Shown: positions 55,506-63,750 of the stretch, one piece after another | Layout of the letters: every line of letters starts with the position of its first letter | Position numbering within the stretch: position 1 is the stretch's first letter | Source: Chitinophaga pinensis | GTDB taxonomy: Bacteria > Bacteroidota > Bacteroidia > Chitinophagales > Chitinophagaceae | DNA length: 64,000 bases | Reading direction: 5' to 3' | NCBI GenBank assembly: GCA_945876095.1 | Contig: CAMCMP010000005.1 | Span: 101,577 to 165,576 of the forward strand | Translations under genes and position numbers: made by a program | The notes under the pieces: model-generated | Told to the model about the DNA's origin: nothing | Database searches by the model: none | What the model saw: only the letters and a program-made list of their open reading frames with translations

Positions 55506-56135
55506 ATGCCAAAGACCGAAGAAAATAGCTTATTAAATTCCTATGGAATTATCTTGCTTGCTGCAGGGCAATCAGCTCGTTTAGGAAAGCCCAAGCAATT
55601 ATTGAATTATAAGGGCAAGACACTACTAGCGCATAGTTTACAAATAGCCATTGAAACTCAACTACAACCCATTGTAACGGTATTAGGGGCCAATCTAGAT
55701 ACATTAAAACAATCCATAGAACCCACTAACACAAACATTGTTATCAATCAAGAATGGAGCGAAGGCATGGCCTCCTCTATTAGATGTGGGATGGAGGAAT
55801 TACTAAAAATTACACCCTCAATAGCAGGTATAATTATAATGGTTTGTGATCAGCCCTATGTAACATCTAAATTATTGACCGACTTAGTGGAAAAGCACGA
55901 GGATTCTTCCAAACCGATTATCGCCAGTAGGTATAATAATAATATTGGTACGCCTGCTTTATTTGATAAAACTATATTTGCATTGCTACTTTCTTTGAAA
56001 GGAGACAGTGGAGCAAAAAAAATTATGAAATCTAATCCAGATTGGGTGGAAACAGTCAATTTTCCTTTTGGAGAAATTGATATTGATACCAGCCTTGATT
56101 ATGAATTATTAATGAAGGATTTTAAAAATAATTAA
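55506..56135 (+). CDS. MobA/MocA-type nucleotidyltransferase
   Basis: The 209-residue protein has the NTP_transf_3 fold with ILLAAGQSARLGKPKQLLNYKGKTLL at the start and IIMVCDQPYVTSKLLTDL in the middle. This fits MocA (CTP) or MobA (GTP), which load a nucleotide on molybdopterin; the LGKPKQLL form suggests the MocA side, used by xanthine-dehydrogenase-type enzymes. The choice of CTP or GTP is uncertain. It opens the cofactor cluster. Confidence 0.83.
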   Translation: MPKTEENSLLNSYGIILLAAGQSARLGKPKQLLNYKGKTLLAHSLQIAIETQLQPIVTVLGANLDTLKQSIEPTNTNIVINQEWSEGMASSIRCGMEELLKITPSIAGIIIMVCDQPYVTSKLLTDLVEKHEDSSKPIIASRYNNNIGTPALFDKTIFALLLSLKGDSGAKKIMKSNPDWVETVNFPFGEIDIDTSLDYELLMKDFKNN

Positions 56136-56168
56136 GCGCTTGAAAAAATTATTAAAAAGATTGACTGC

Positions 56169-57149
56169 ATGATCCTAGACTCTTTTGGTCGTAACCATAA
56201 TTATTTAAGAATATCACTTACTGATAATTGCAATCTTCGTTGCTTTTACTGTATGCCCGAAGAGGAGTATGAATTTACGCCAGCTAGTAGATTAATGCAG
56301 GCTGATGAAATAGAAGCCATCTCTAAAATATTTGTAGCACAAGGAGTAAACAAAATAAGACTAACAGGTGGTGAACCACTAGTAAGAAAAGATGCTGGGA
56401 AAATAATTCTTTCTCTTTCAAAACTGCCGGTAAAACTAACACTCACTACCAATGGTACACGCATTCACGAATTCATAGAACTATTAAAGGAGGCAAATAT
56501 CCAAACCCTTAATATTAGTCTGGATACTTTGCAATCGGATAGATTTATGCTGCTCACCCGACGCGATCAATTTAAATTGGTCTATGACAATATCCAATTA
56601 TTAATCCGCAACAACTTTCAAGTAAAAGTGAATGTGGTAGTAATGAAAGGAATGAATGATGGAGAAATCAACGATTTTATTGAATGGACAAAAGATACTC
56701 CTATACAAATAAGATTTATTGAATTTATGCCCTTCAGTGGTAATCGATGGACGAGTAATAAGGTATTTACTTGGCAGGAAATACTAGAAGTGGTGCAAAC
56801 AAAATACCCCATTGTTCGACTCGAAGATGAAATTAATGACACCGCAAAAAAATATACAGTTCCTGGTCATACAGGTTCCTTTGCTGTGATCAGTACCATG
56901 ACTTCACCATTTTGTAGTGGCTGCAATCGGATGCGACTTACAGCAGATGGAAAAATGAAGAACTGTCTATTTTCAAAAGAAGAGACTGACCTATTAACTG
57001 CGTTTAGAAAAGGAGAAGATATTTTGCCGCTGATACAAAAAAGTATAGCTAGTAAAGCGAAGGAATTAGGTGGACAATTTACTGCAGATTTTGAACAGGT
57101 GCATGCAGAAGAAATTCAAAACAGATCGATGATTACCATTGGCGGATAA
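56169..57149 (+). CDS. moaA: GTP 3',8-cyclase, molybdenum cofactor step 1
   Basis: This 326-residue radical SAM enzyme converts GTP to the cyclic intermediate of molybdopterin synthesis. The N-terminal iron-sulfur cluster Cys are at 21, 25 and 28 (CNLRCFYC). The second cluster is in SPFCSGCNRMRLTADGKMKNCLF. The C-terminus ends in Gly-Gly (TIGG), which MoaA uses in its active site. Confidence 0.95.
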   Translation: MILDSFGRNHNYLRISLTDNCNLRCFYCMPEEEYEFTPASRLMQADEIEAISKIFVAQGVNKIRLTGGEPLVRKDAGKIILSLSKLPVKLTLTTNGTRIHEFIELLKEANIQTLNISLDTLQSDRFMLLTRRDQFKLVYDNIQLLIRNNFQVKVNVVVMKGMNDGEINDFIEWTKDTPIQIRFIEFMPFSGNRWTSNKVFTWQEILEVVQTKYPIVRLEDEINDTAKKYTVPGHTGSFAVISTMTSPFCSGCNRMRLTADGKMKNCLFSKEETDLLTAFRKGEDILPLIQKSIASKAKELGGQFTADFEQVHAEEIQNRSMITIGG

Positions 57150-57164
57150 ATTATTTACCCAATC

Positions 57165-58349
57165 ATGATAAGCGTAAACGAAGCGAAAAAAATTATTCAA
57201 GAACAGGTAAGTCCTCTCCCTCCTGTTCAATTACCGCTTCTAGAAGCTGCAGGCCTAACGCTTGCTGAAGCTGTTTACTCAATGATCGATTTTCCTCCAT
57301 TTAATCAGTCTTCAATGGATGGCTATGCATTTTGCTTTGACAGTTGGAAAAATAATGCAGCACTCGAAATTGAAGGAGAAATTGCTGCAGGAAGCAACAC
57401 CACCAAAACTTACTCATCTGAAAAAGCAGTTCGAATTTTTACAGGAGCACCCGTTCCTAGAGGAATGGATACGGTGGTAATGCAAGAAAAAGTTACCGTT
57501 ACAAAGAACGTTGTAACAATCGAAGATCAACATATACAAGTAGGGATAAACGTTAGACCAAAGGGCGCTGATATAAAAGTTGGTGAGTTAGCCTTAGAAG
57601 CGGGAAGCAAACTAACCCCCGGTGCAATTGGTTTTTTAACTGGCATAGGAATTACATCGGTATCCGTTTTTCCAAAACCCACCATAAGTATTATTCTTAC
57701 AGGGAATGAGTTACAGGTTGCAGGAAAGCCATTAGCACATGGTCAAGTATATGAATCTAATTCCGCTTCCCTTTCAGCAGCACTCCAGCAAATTGCCTCC
57801 CCTGAAATAAAAGTTTTTTGGGCTGAAGACAATTTGAGTGTTTTACAAAAAACATTAGAGCAAGCAATCAATGTATCAGATGTAATTTTACTAACGGGCG
57901 GCATCAGTGTAGGCGATTATGATTTTGTTTTGCAAGCAGCAGAAAATTGCGGTGTAACAAAATTATTTCACCGAATAAAACAAAAACCTGGCAAGCCTTT
58001 GTACTTCGGTAAAAAAGAAAATAAATTAGTTTTTGGCTTACCGGGAAATCCCTCTTCGGTACTGACTTGTTATTACGAATATGTACTTCCTGCATTACAG
58101 CAATTAAGCAATCAAATTGTAGGAATAAAAAAAATAGAAGTCCCCCTGTTGAAATCGATTGATAAAGTGGCTGGACTTACTCAATTTTTAAAGGGTTATT
58201 ACAATGGAGAAAAACTAATGCCTTTAGGAGCACAAGAAAGTTATCGGCTGAGTTCATTTGCCCATGCAAATTGTTTGATTGTCTTAGATGAAAATACCAC
58301 CCACTGTGCCATAGGTGAAAAAGTAACCATTCATTTATTACCGGAATAA
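57165..58349 (+). CDS. moeA: Molybdopterin molybdotransferase
   Basis: The 394-residue enzyme inserts molybdate into adenylylated molybdopterin. Motifs: NQSSMDGYAF, RIFTGAPVPRGMDTVVMQE, LTGNELQ, LTGGISVGDYDFV and LPGNPSSVLTCYYEYV. It starts 16 nt after moaA. Of its partner activities, the MogA domain is encoded at the end of the cluster as part of a fusion. Confidence 0.95.
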   Translation: MISVNEAKKIIQEQVSPLPPVQLPLLEAAGLTLAEAVYSMIDFPPFNQSSMDGYAFCFDSWKNNAALEIEGEIAAGSNTTKTYSSEKAVRIFTGAPVPRGMDTVVMQEKVTVTKNVVTIEDQHIQVGINVRPKGADIKVGELALEAGSKLTPGAIGFLTGIGITSVSVFPKPTISIILTGNELQVAGKPLAHGQVYESNSASLSAALQQIASPEIKVFWAEDNLSVLQKTLEQAINVSDVILLTGGISVGDYDFVLQAAENCGVTKLFHRIKQKPGKPLYFGKKENKLVFGLPGNPSSVLTCYYEYVLPALQQLSNQIVGIKKIEVPLLKSIDKVAGLTQFLKGYYNGEKLMPLGAQESYRLSSFAHANCLIVLDENTTHCAIGEKVTIHLLPE

Positions 58350-58358
58350 AGAAAGCAT

Positions 58359-59099
58359 ATGGCTGAAAATTTAATTTTATTATACGGTCTTCTTTTTTTA
58401 GTTGCCTTTTTATATGCATCCGTTGGACATGGAGGTGCAAGCGGATACCTTGCCCTGATGGCCTTATTTAGTTTTACCCCAGAGGTAATGAAACCTACGG
58501 CACTCTTACTCAATTTATTTGTATCCCTTACTGCATTTATTCAATTTTACAGAGGAAAGTATTTTATAAAAAAAATATTTTTGCCACTAGCTTTGGCTTC
58601 CATTCCGATGGCTTTTGTAGGTGGCTTATTGATATTGGACGGTGCTTTGTATAAAAAAATATTAGGATTATTATTACTCATACCGGTAGCAAGGTTTTTA
58701 TTGTTTAGTAATACACCTGCTAGTGAACAAAAAAAATCAAACACTCCCCTGTCATTATTGATTGGGGCATCAATAGGATTTCTTTCTGGATTAATTGGTA
58801 TTGGAGGAGGCATTATCTTATCGCCTGTACTATTATTTTTAAAGTGGACCGATCAAAAACAGACCGCTGCCATCAGCGCATTGTTTATTTTTGTAAATTC
58901 CCTGGCGGGTTTAGCTGGACAATATACCAAGGGGATTCAATTTAGCTCAGCTATGATAGGCTATGTATTGGTGGCATTTGCAGGTGGACTGTTGGGTGCA
59001 TATCTTGGCGCAATAAAATTTAAGCAAACGATATTAAAAAATATTTTGGCGATCGTACTATTACTTGCAGCGGTCAAATTAATATTTACTGGTGCTTAA
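58359..59099 (+). CDS. TauE/SafE family transporter within the cofactor cluster
   Basis: The 246-residue membrane protein shows the two glycine-rich helices of the family (FLYASVGHGGASGYLALMALF and GASIGFLSGLIGIGGGIILSPVLLF). It starts 10 nt after moeA, so it is probably cotranscribed. Related sulfur exporters are found with sulfite-handling molybdoenzymes, and a molybdate-uptake role is another option. It is the second family member in the window (other at 51662-52462). Confidence 0.85.
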   Translation: MAENLILLYGLLFLVAFLYASVGHGGASGYLALMALFSFTPEVMKPTALLLNLFVSLTAFIQFYRGKYFIKKIFLPLALASIPMAFVGGLLILDGALYKKILGLLLLIPVARFLLFSNTPASEQKKSNTPLSLLIGASIGFLSGLIGIGGGIILSPVLLFLKWTDQKQTAAISALFIFVNSLAGLAGQYTKGIQFSSAMIGYVLVAFAGGLLGAYLGAIKFKQTILKNILAIVLLLAAVKLIFTGA

Positions 59100-59135
59100 A
59101 GTTTTTTTAAAAGAATAGAATTAAAAAATAAAATA

Positions 59136-59369
59136 ATGACCGTTCATATTATGCTTTTTGGACAACTCGCAGATATCACCGGAGTTGATAAAATAACAAT
59201 AGAAAATTGTTTAGATACGGATAGTATGGTAAAGTCGCTTCAAAATACTTATCCTGCTTTAATTCAATCAACCTTTGTAATTGCAGTAGATAAAAAAATC
59301 ATTTCATCCAATACCTTATTAACCGATCAATGCACGGTGGCATTGTTACCTCCTTTTTCTGGAGGATAA
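59136..59369 (+). CDS. moaD: Molybdopterin synthase small subunit
   Basis: The 77-residue ubiquitin-like protein ends in Gly-Gly (LPPFSGG), where sulfur is loaded by the MoeB-type enzyme encoded 3 nt downstream. The partner large subunit (moaE) follows that gene. Confidence 0.92.
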   Translation: MTVHIMLFGQLADITGVDKITIENCLDTDSMVKSLQNTYPALIQSTFVIAVDKKIISSNTLLTDQCTVALLPPFSGG

Positions 59370-59372
59370 AAA

Positions 59373-60506
59373 ATGAAAGAAGAAACTCCATCATACGAAA
59401 GATACCAGCGACAGATTCTTTTAAAAGGATTTGGTTTAGAAGGTCAGCATAAACTACTTCAAGCAAAAGTATTGGTGATTGGTGCAGGCGGATTGGGCTG
59501 TCCAGCCCTTCAATACCTTGCAGCAGCTGGCGTGGGCACTATTGGCATTGTGGATGAAGATATTGTTTCCATTACCAATCTACATCGACAAATATTGTTT
59601 ACCGTAGATGATATTGGCCTTCAAAAAGCCTTCATCGCCAAAGAGCGCTTAGCAAAATTGAATCCTGAAATTATTATCATTAATTACAACGAACGGTTAA
59701 CCACTAGAAATGCATTAAAGATTATTAATGACTATGATATAGTGATTGATGCAACAGATAATTTTTCTACTCGCTACCTTATCAATGATGCCTGTGTATT
59801 ATTAAATAAACCCATCGTATATGGTGCCGTTTCACAATTTGAAGGACAGGTAGCTATTTTAAATTATCATTCAACTATTGGTATAGCTTCGGCAAATTAC
59901 CGTGATTTGTTTCCTACGCCACCTATTGATGGAGAAGTGCTCAATTGTGCAGAAGCTGGTGTGTTAGGCGTTTTGACAGGTATCATTGGCAGCATGCAAG
60001 CGAGTGAAACCATTAAAATTATAACCGGAATTGGAAAGCCACTAGTTAATACTGTATTGACTTATCATTCGCTTACCAACCAGCTGTACGAAATTGAAAT
60101 AGTGGCCAAAGCGGCAACCCGCTCTTTAATTCCTGCTAATGCTGCAGATTTTATTACGATGGATTATGAATGGTTCTGTACTTCTTCAAATAATAAATTT
60201 GAAATTGGTATTGAAAATTTTAATCGAATAGCTAATTCAGCCGATGTTGAAATCATCGATGTAAGAGAATTGGGTGAAAGTCCAATGCCAACTGATTTTA
60301 ATTATGTTCAAATTCCACTTTCGCAATTCAATAATAATATAGCTGCCATAAAAAAAGAAACGATTGTAGTATTCTGCCAATCTGGAAAAAGAAGTTTGCA
60401 GGCTGCTCAACTCTTATTTGATACATTTGGTGAAACAAAAACAATTTACAGTCTAAAAGGTGGCATTACAGAATGGGTTAAAAACAAATCAACTGAAAAG
60501 AGATGA
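59373..60506 (+). CDS. moeB: MoeB-type adenylyltransferase fused to a rhodanese domain
   Basis: The 377-residue enzyme activates the MoaD C-terminus with ATP and loads sulfur. The E1-like domain has RYQRQILLKGFGLEGQ, VIGAGGLGCPALQYLAAAGVG and IDATDNFSTRYLINDAC. The rhodanese domain (about 275-375) has the active Cys in VVFCQSGKRSLQAA. The two zinc-binding CxxC pairs of classical MoeB are not present: SANYRDLF stands where CYRC is expected, and no Cys pair is seen near the end of the E1 domain. It overlaps moaE by 4 nt. Confidence 0.9.
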   Translation: MKEETPSYERYQRQILLKGFGLEGQHKLLQAKVLVIGAGGLGCPALQYLAAAGVGTIGIVDEDIVSITNLHRQILFTVDDIGLQKAFIAKERLAKLNPEIIIINYNERLTTRNALKIINDYDIVIDATDNFSTRYLINDACVLLNKPIVYGAVSQFEGQVAILNYHSTIGIASANYRDLFPTPPIDGEVLNCAEAGVLGVLTGIIGSMQASETIKIITGIGKPLVNTVLTYHSLTNQLYEIEIVAKAATRSLIPANAADFITMDYEWFCTSSNNKFEIGIENFNRIANSADVEIIDVRELGESPMPTDFNYVQIPLSQFNNNIAAIKKETIVVFCQSGKRSLQAAQLLFDTFGETKTIYSLKGGITEWVKNKSTEKR

Positions 60507-60946
60507 CAGAGAAAAAAATAAAAAACATTTTCATCGATGGTCCTGTGACTGCTGATTTTATAGGAAAGAGCATTCAAAATCACAGTAGCAAAACAGATAT
60601 TGGCGGCCATAGTATTTTTCTAGGACAGGTTAGGGCGGATAAAATCGATGGTCAAGACGTAGCGACGATTGAATATACCTGTTATGAAGAAATGGCGAAT
60701 GAAAAAATGCATGAGATAAGAGAAGCTATTTTTGCAAAATATGACCTTACCTGCATGCATGTATACCACAGTTTGGGTAAAGTAGCGACAGGTGAAATAT
60801 CTTTGTTTGTATTTACCTCTTCTAAGCATAGAAAAGCAGCGATCAATGCCTGCGAGGAATTGGTAGAAAATATAAAATCGAGCTTACCGATTTGGGGAAA
60901 GGAATTATTTACTAACGAAAGATATCAATGGAAGGAGAATAAATAA
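60503..60946 (+). CDS. moaE: Molybdopterin synthase large subunit
   Basis: The 147-residue protein has GGHSIFLGQVRADKIDGQDVATIEYTCYEEMA, HSLGKVATGEISLFVFTSSKHRKAAINACEELVENIKSSLPIWGKE, the MoaE pattern including the catalytic Lys region. It forms a heterotetramer with MoaD. ATG overlaps the moeB stop (4 nt), so translation is coupled. Confidence 0.95.
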   Translation: MTEKKIKNIFIDGPVTADFIGKSIQNHSSKTDIGGHSIFLGQVRADKIDGQDVATIEYTCYEEMANEKMHEIREAIFAKYDLTCMHVYHSLGKVATGEISLFVFTSSKHRKAAINACEELVENIKSSLPIWGKELFTNERYQWKENK

Positions 60947-60948
60947 TT

Positions 60949-61863
60949 ATGGTAAACATCACACATAAAAACAATACGCTTCGAAAGGCAATTGCCACGG
61001 CGATACTCACAGTATCTAAGCAAACCACTATTGATGCCATTAGAGAAAAGAAAGTGCCCAAGGGAGATGTGTTTGAATTTTCGAGAGCCGCAGGATTATT
61101 AGGTATTAAAAAGACGAGCGATTTAATTCCAGATTGCCATCCATTACCAGTAGAGTTTGCATCTATACAACATCAGATAGAAGGCTTGTCTGTTATCATT
61201 ACGGTAGAAGTGCATACCATTTATAAAACTGGAGTAGAGGTAGAAGCAATGCATGGTGCATCTGTTACGGCACTTACTATGTATGACATGTTGAAGCCAT
61301 TGGATACAGGAGTAGAAATTTCTACGATTCGATTAGTAAGTAAGTCAGGTGGTAAATCAGATTTAAAAAATGATTCTATATCCAATCTTCGTTGTGCAGT
61401 AATCGTGTGCTCGGATACAGTAGCTGCTGGAAAAAATGAGGATGGTTCTGGAAAGAAAATAATTGACAAATTGAGTTTATTAAATGTTTCAACAGAGATA
61501 TACAAAATCATTCCAGATGAAGTAGCGGCTATACAAGCAATAGCCAAAGAGTTAAGCGAAGATGGTTTTCAATTGGTTTTGTTCACTGGTGGCACGGGGC
61601 TTTCACCAAAGGATCTTACACCAGATGCCATCAGTCCATTGCTTGACCGTGAGATTCCTGGAGTAATGGAGGCAGCCCGAAACTATGGACAGCAAAGAAC
61701 TTCATTTGCTATGTTATCAAGAGGTGTAGCGGGATTCATTAAAAATACTTTAGTAATTACCCTGCCTGGCTCGCCTCGTGGAGCAGAGGAAACGATGGAT
61801 GCTATATTTCCTGCCATATTGCATGTATTTAAAGTAGCAGAAGGTAAAAGACATGAAGGATAA
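60949..61863 (+). CDS. Bifunctional MoaC-MogA/MoaB fusion
   Basis: The 304-residue fusion has a MoaC domain first (about 1-140: SDLIPDCHPLPVEF, YKTGVEVEAMHGASVTALTMYDML), which makes cyclic pyranopterin monophosphate. A MogA/MoaB domain follows (about 145-300: AVIVCSDTVAAGKNEDGSGKKI, FTGGTGLSPKDLTPDAISPLLDREIPGVMEAAR, TLPGSPRGAEETMDAIFPAILHV), which adenylylates molybdopterin. Fusions of these two steps are known. It starts 2 nt after moaE and ends the cluster. Confidence 0.93.
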   Translation: MVNITHKNNTLRKAIATAILTVSKQTTIDAIREKKVPKGDVFEFSRAAGLLGIKKTSDLIPDCHPLPVEFASIQHQIEGLSVIITVEVHTIYKTGVEVEAMHGASVTALTMYDMLKPLDTGVEISTIRLVSKSGGKSDLKNDSISNLRCAVIVCSDTVAAGKNEDGSGKKIIDKLSLLNVSTEIYKIIPDEVAAIQAIAKELSEDGFQLVLFTGGTGLSPKDLTPDAISPLLDREIPGVMEAARNYGQQRTSFAMLSRGVAGFIKNTLVITLPGSPRGAEETMDAIFPAILHVFKVAEGKRHEG

Positions 61864-61879
61864 AGTGTACACATCCTAC

Positions 61880-61887
61880 TATTTTTG
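61880..61887 (+). promoter_or_regulatory. -7 promoter box TATTTTTG
   Basis: An exact TAnnTTTG box 36 nt before the SMP-30 gene; suggests that this gene is transcribed apart from the cofactor cluster. Confidence 0.4.
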
Positions 61888-61923
61888 AGTTGCTTATTTA
61901 TTGAATTCTAGAAAAAAAGTTTT

Positions 61924-62874
61924 ATGAAAAAATTTACTTTTATTTTAGCCAGTGTATTATTTGCATTATTATTTTATGCTTTTAATCAACCAAAAATTGA
62001 TAATGAAATCTTTGATCCTACTGGCATTGTAGTACCGAATGCAAAACTAGAAATACTAGGTGAGGGCTATAGTTTTACTGAAGGACCAGCAGTGGACAAA
62101 AAGGGAAACATTTTCTTTACTGATCAACCGAATGATAAAATCATTCAATGGTCTGCTAAAACTAAAGCGTTTACAATCTTTTCTGCTAACTCGGGTGGAC
62201 GGGCCAATGGAATGTATTTTGATGCAGCAGGCAATCTAATTACTTGTGCAGATATGGATGGAGAAATATGGCGTATGGATAAAAAGGGTAATCACAAAGT
62301 GATCGCTAAGAATTATGAGGGCAAAATATTAAATGGTCCAAATGATTTATGGATCAATCCAAAAAATGGCGGCATCTATATTACTGATCCAAGGTATAAA
62401 AGAGATTATTGGGCAGCCGCTGATCCACGACATCTTGGAATGCAACAGAGCGGAGCTTATTTATATTACCTCGGCCCAAATAGTAATACATTAAAAAGAT
62501 TGGATGAAAATCTGATTGAACCCAATGGGATAGTTGGATCTCCGGACGGCAAAAAATTATATGTAGGCAATATTAAGCCGGACATAACTTATGTTTATGA
62601 TATTATGCAAGATGGCAGCCTTTCGAACAGACAAGTTTTTTGCAAAATGAAAACAGATGGCATGACCATCGATGAGCAGGGAAATGTTTATTTGACGAAT
62701 AGTTTGGGAGTAACCGCTTTTAATCAAAAGGGTGAAAGAATTTTTAATGTACCAACTGGTGAGGGTTGGACAGCCAATGTAGTATTTGGCGGAGAAAATA
62801 GAGACCTACTTTTCATTACCGCTATGGGAAGGGTTTTTGGATTAAAAATGAAAGTAAAAGGGGTAGTCAAATAA
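61924..62874 (+). CDS. SMP-30/gluconolactonase-like secreted protein
   Basis: The 316-residue protein has an N-terminal membrane/signal segment (about 1-22) and a six-bladed beta-propeller of the SMP-30 type. Visible parts are YSFTEGPAVDKKGNIFFTDQPNDKIIQW, LNGPNDLWINPKNGGIYITDPRYKRDYW and EPNGIVGSPDGKKLYVGN, including the Glu, Asn and Asp positions that bind calcium in the family. It probably hydrolyses a sugar lactone in the periplasm. The substrate is not known. Confidence 0.88.
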   Translation: MKKFTFILASVLFALLFYAFNQPKIDNEIFDPTGIVVPNAKLEILGEGYSFTEGPAVDKKGNIFFTDQPNDKIIQWSAKTKAFTIFSANSGGRANGMYFDAAGNLITCADMDGEIWRMDKKGNHKVIAKNYEGKILNGPNDLWINPKNGGIYITDPRYKRDYWAAADPRHLGMQQSGAYLYYLGPNSNTLKRLDENLIEPNGIVGSPDGKKLYVGNIKPDITYVYDIMQDGSLSNRQVFCKMKTDGMTIDEQGNVYLTNSLGVTAFNQKGERIFNVPTGEGWTANVVFGGENRDLLFITAMGRVFGLKMKVKGVVK

Positions 62875-62915
62875 ATTTCTTTTTTAATAAAAGAAGAGTT
62901 AACAAAAAATTAAAT

Positions 62916-63179
62916 CTATTTCGACTTTACAAAAGTCACTGCATCTATAAAATGAGGGCTTTCTATTTTTAAAATATAAGTACCTGCTATTAGATTGGCT
63001 AAGTCAATATTAACCCCTTGAAAAATAGTAAAGCCTGATTCTTTTCTTGCCATTACTTCAAATCCTTCGGCCGACAAGATGCTGATTCTAAACAATTCTG
63101 TTTTTGGAGCCAGCATTGAACTACATTCTAACCAAATGTGGAAGGATTTGAAGGAATTCTCCGAATTGCACAAAGTCAT
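62916..63179 (-). CDS. Small ORF resembling a type IX sorting domain
   Basis: The 87-residue ORF has a beta-rich C-terminal half (FRISILSAEGFEVMARKESG, then NIDLANLIAGTYILKIESP) that resembles type A C-terminal sorting domains of type IX secretion cargo. It has no signal peptide and no cargo domain. It could be a remnant of a larger gene or a small independent gene. It is divergent from the HTH gene and shares with it the region that holds three operator-like dyads. The ATG at 63179 was chosen over an upstream TTG. Confidence 0.4.
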   Translation of the reverse strand: MTLCNSENSFKSFHIWLECSSMLAPKTELFRISILSAEGFEVMARKESGFTIFQGVNIDLANLIAGTYILKIESPHFIDAVTFVKSK

Positions 63180-63204
63180 GTCTATGATTCTAAAGCTTAA
63201 TAAA

Positions 63205-63288
63205 GTCAAGCAATTGCTTTACTTAATATTTGTTTATGTAAAGCTATTGCTTTACTTTTACATATAATTAGTCAAGTTAAAACTTTAC
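63205..63288. promoter_or_regulatory. Three 18-bp operator-like dyads at 33-bp spacing
   Basis: Sites start at 63205, 63238 and 63271. Their half-sites are GTCAAGC/GCTTTAC (centre AATT), GTAAAGC/GCTTTAC (centre TATT) and GTCAAG/CTTTAC (centre TTAAAA). The spacing is exactly 33 bp (about three helical turns), and the last site ends 3 nt before the ATG of the HTH gene. They are strong candidates for the operator bound by that HTH protein. Confidence 0.75.
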
Positions 63289-63291
63289 TTT

Positions 63292-63750
63292 ATGAGAAAT
63301 GATAAACTTCAGTTCCAGCAACTGAATGAAAAAATGGACAAATTAACTGTTTTGCAGCATCTTATTATGCCATCTATTGGATGGATAAAAGCTATCCGTA
63401 ATGGTATTGGTATGTCTATGGAACAATTAGGCAAAAAGCTTTCCATAACTAAGCAGGCTGTTATGGATATTGAGAAACGTGAAAAGGAAGGCGCTATAAC
63501 AATTAAGTCGATGCAAGAGATAGCAAAGGTGATTGATATGAAGTTTGTTTATGGCTTTGTACCTAATGCAGGTAGCTTGGAACAAATGATAGAAACACGT
63601 TCTTTAGAAATGGCTACAAAAATTGTACAACGCACTTCCACTTCAATGAAGTTAGAAGACCAAGTAAATTCAAAAGAGCGTATTGAAAAAGCAATCAAAG
63701 AAAGGGCTGCAGAAATTTTAAACAAAACACCTAAAATTCTATGGGACTAA
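63292..63750 (+). CDS. Mobile mystery protein A, HTH regulator/antitoxin-like
   Basis: The 152-residue protein matches the mobile mystery protein A family. A helical N-terminus is followed by an Xre-type helix-turn-helix (about 33-90, GWIKAIRNGIGMSMEQLGKKLSITKQAVMDIEKREK and TIKSMQEIAKVIDMKFVYGFVP). The family is found next to a Fic-domain partner, often on mobile elements, and probably works as DNA-binding antitoxin or regulator. It overlaps the partner gene by 10 nt. Its own promoter region has three operator-like dyads. Confidence 0.85.
   Translation: MRNDKLQFQQLNEKMDKLTVLQHLIMPSIGWIKAIRNGIGMSMEQLGKKLSITKQAVMDIEKREKEGAITIKSMQEIAKVIDMKFVYGFVPNAGSLEQMIETRSLEMATKIVQRTSTSMKLEDQVNSKERIEKAIKERAAEILNKTPKILWD

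Noticed and set aside
62877..62895. TTCTTTT/AAAAGAA hairpin after the SMP-30 gene
   Set aside because: AT-only 7-bp stem without a convincing T tract; expected by chance in such AT-rich sequence.
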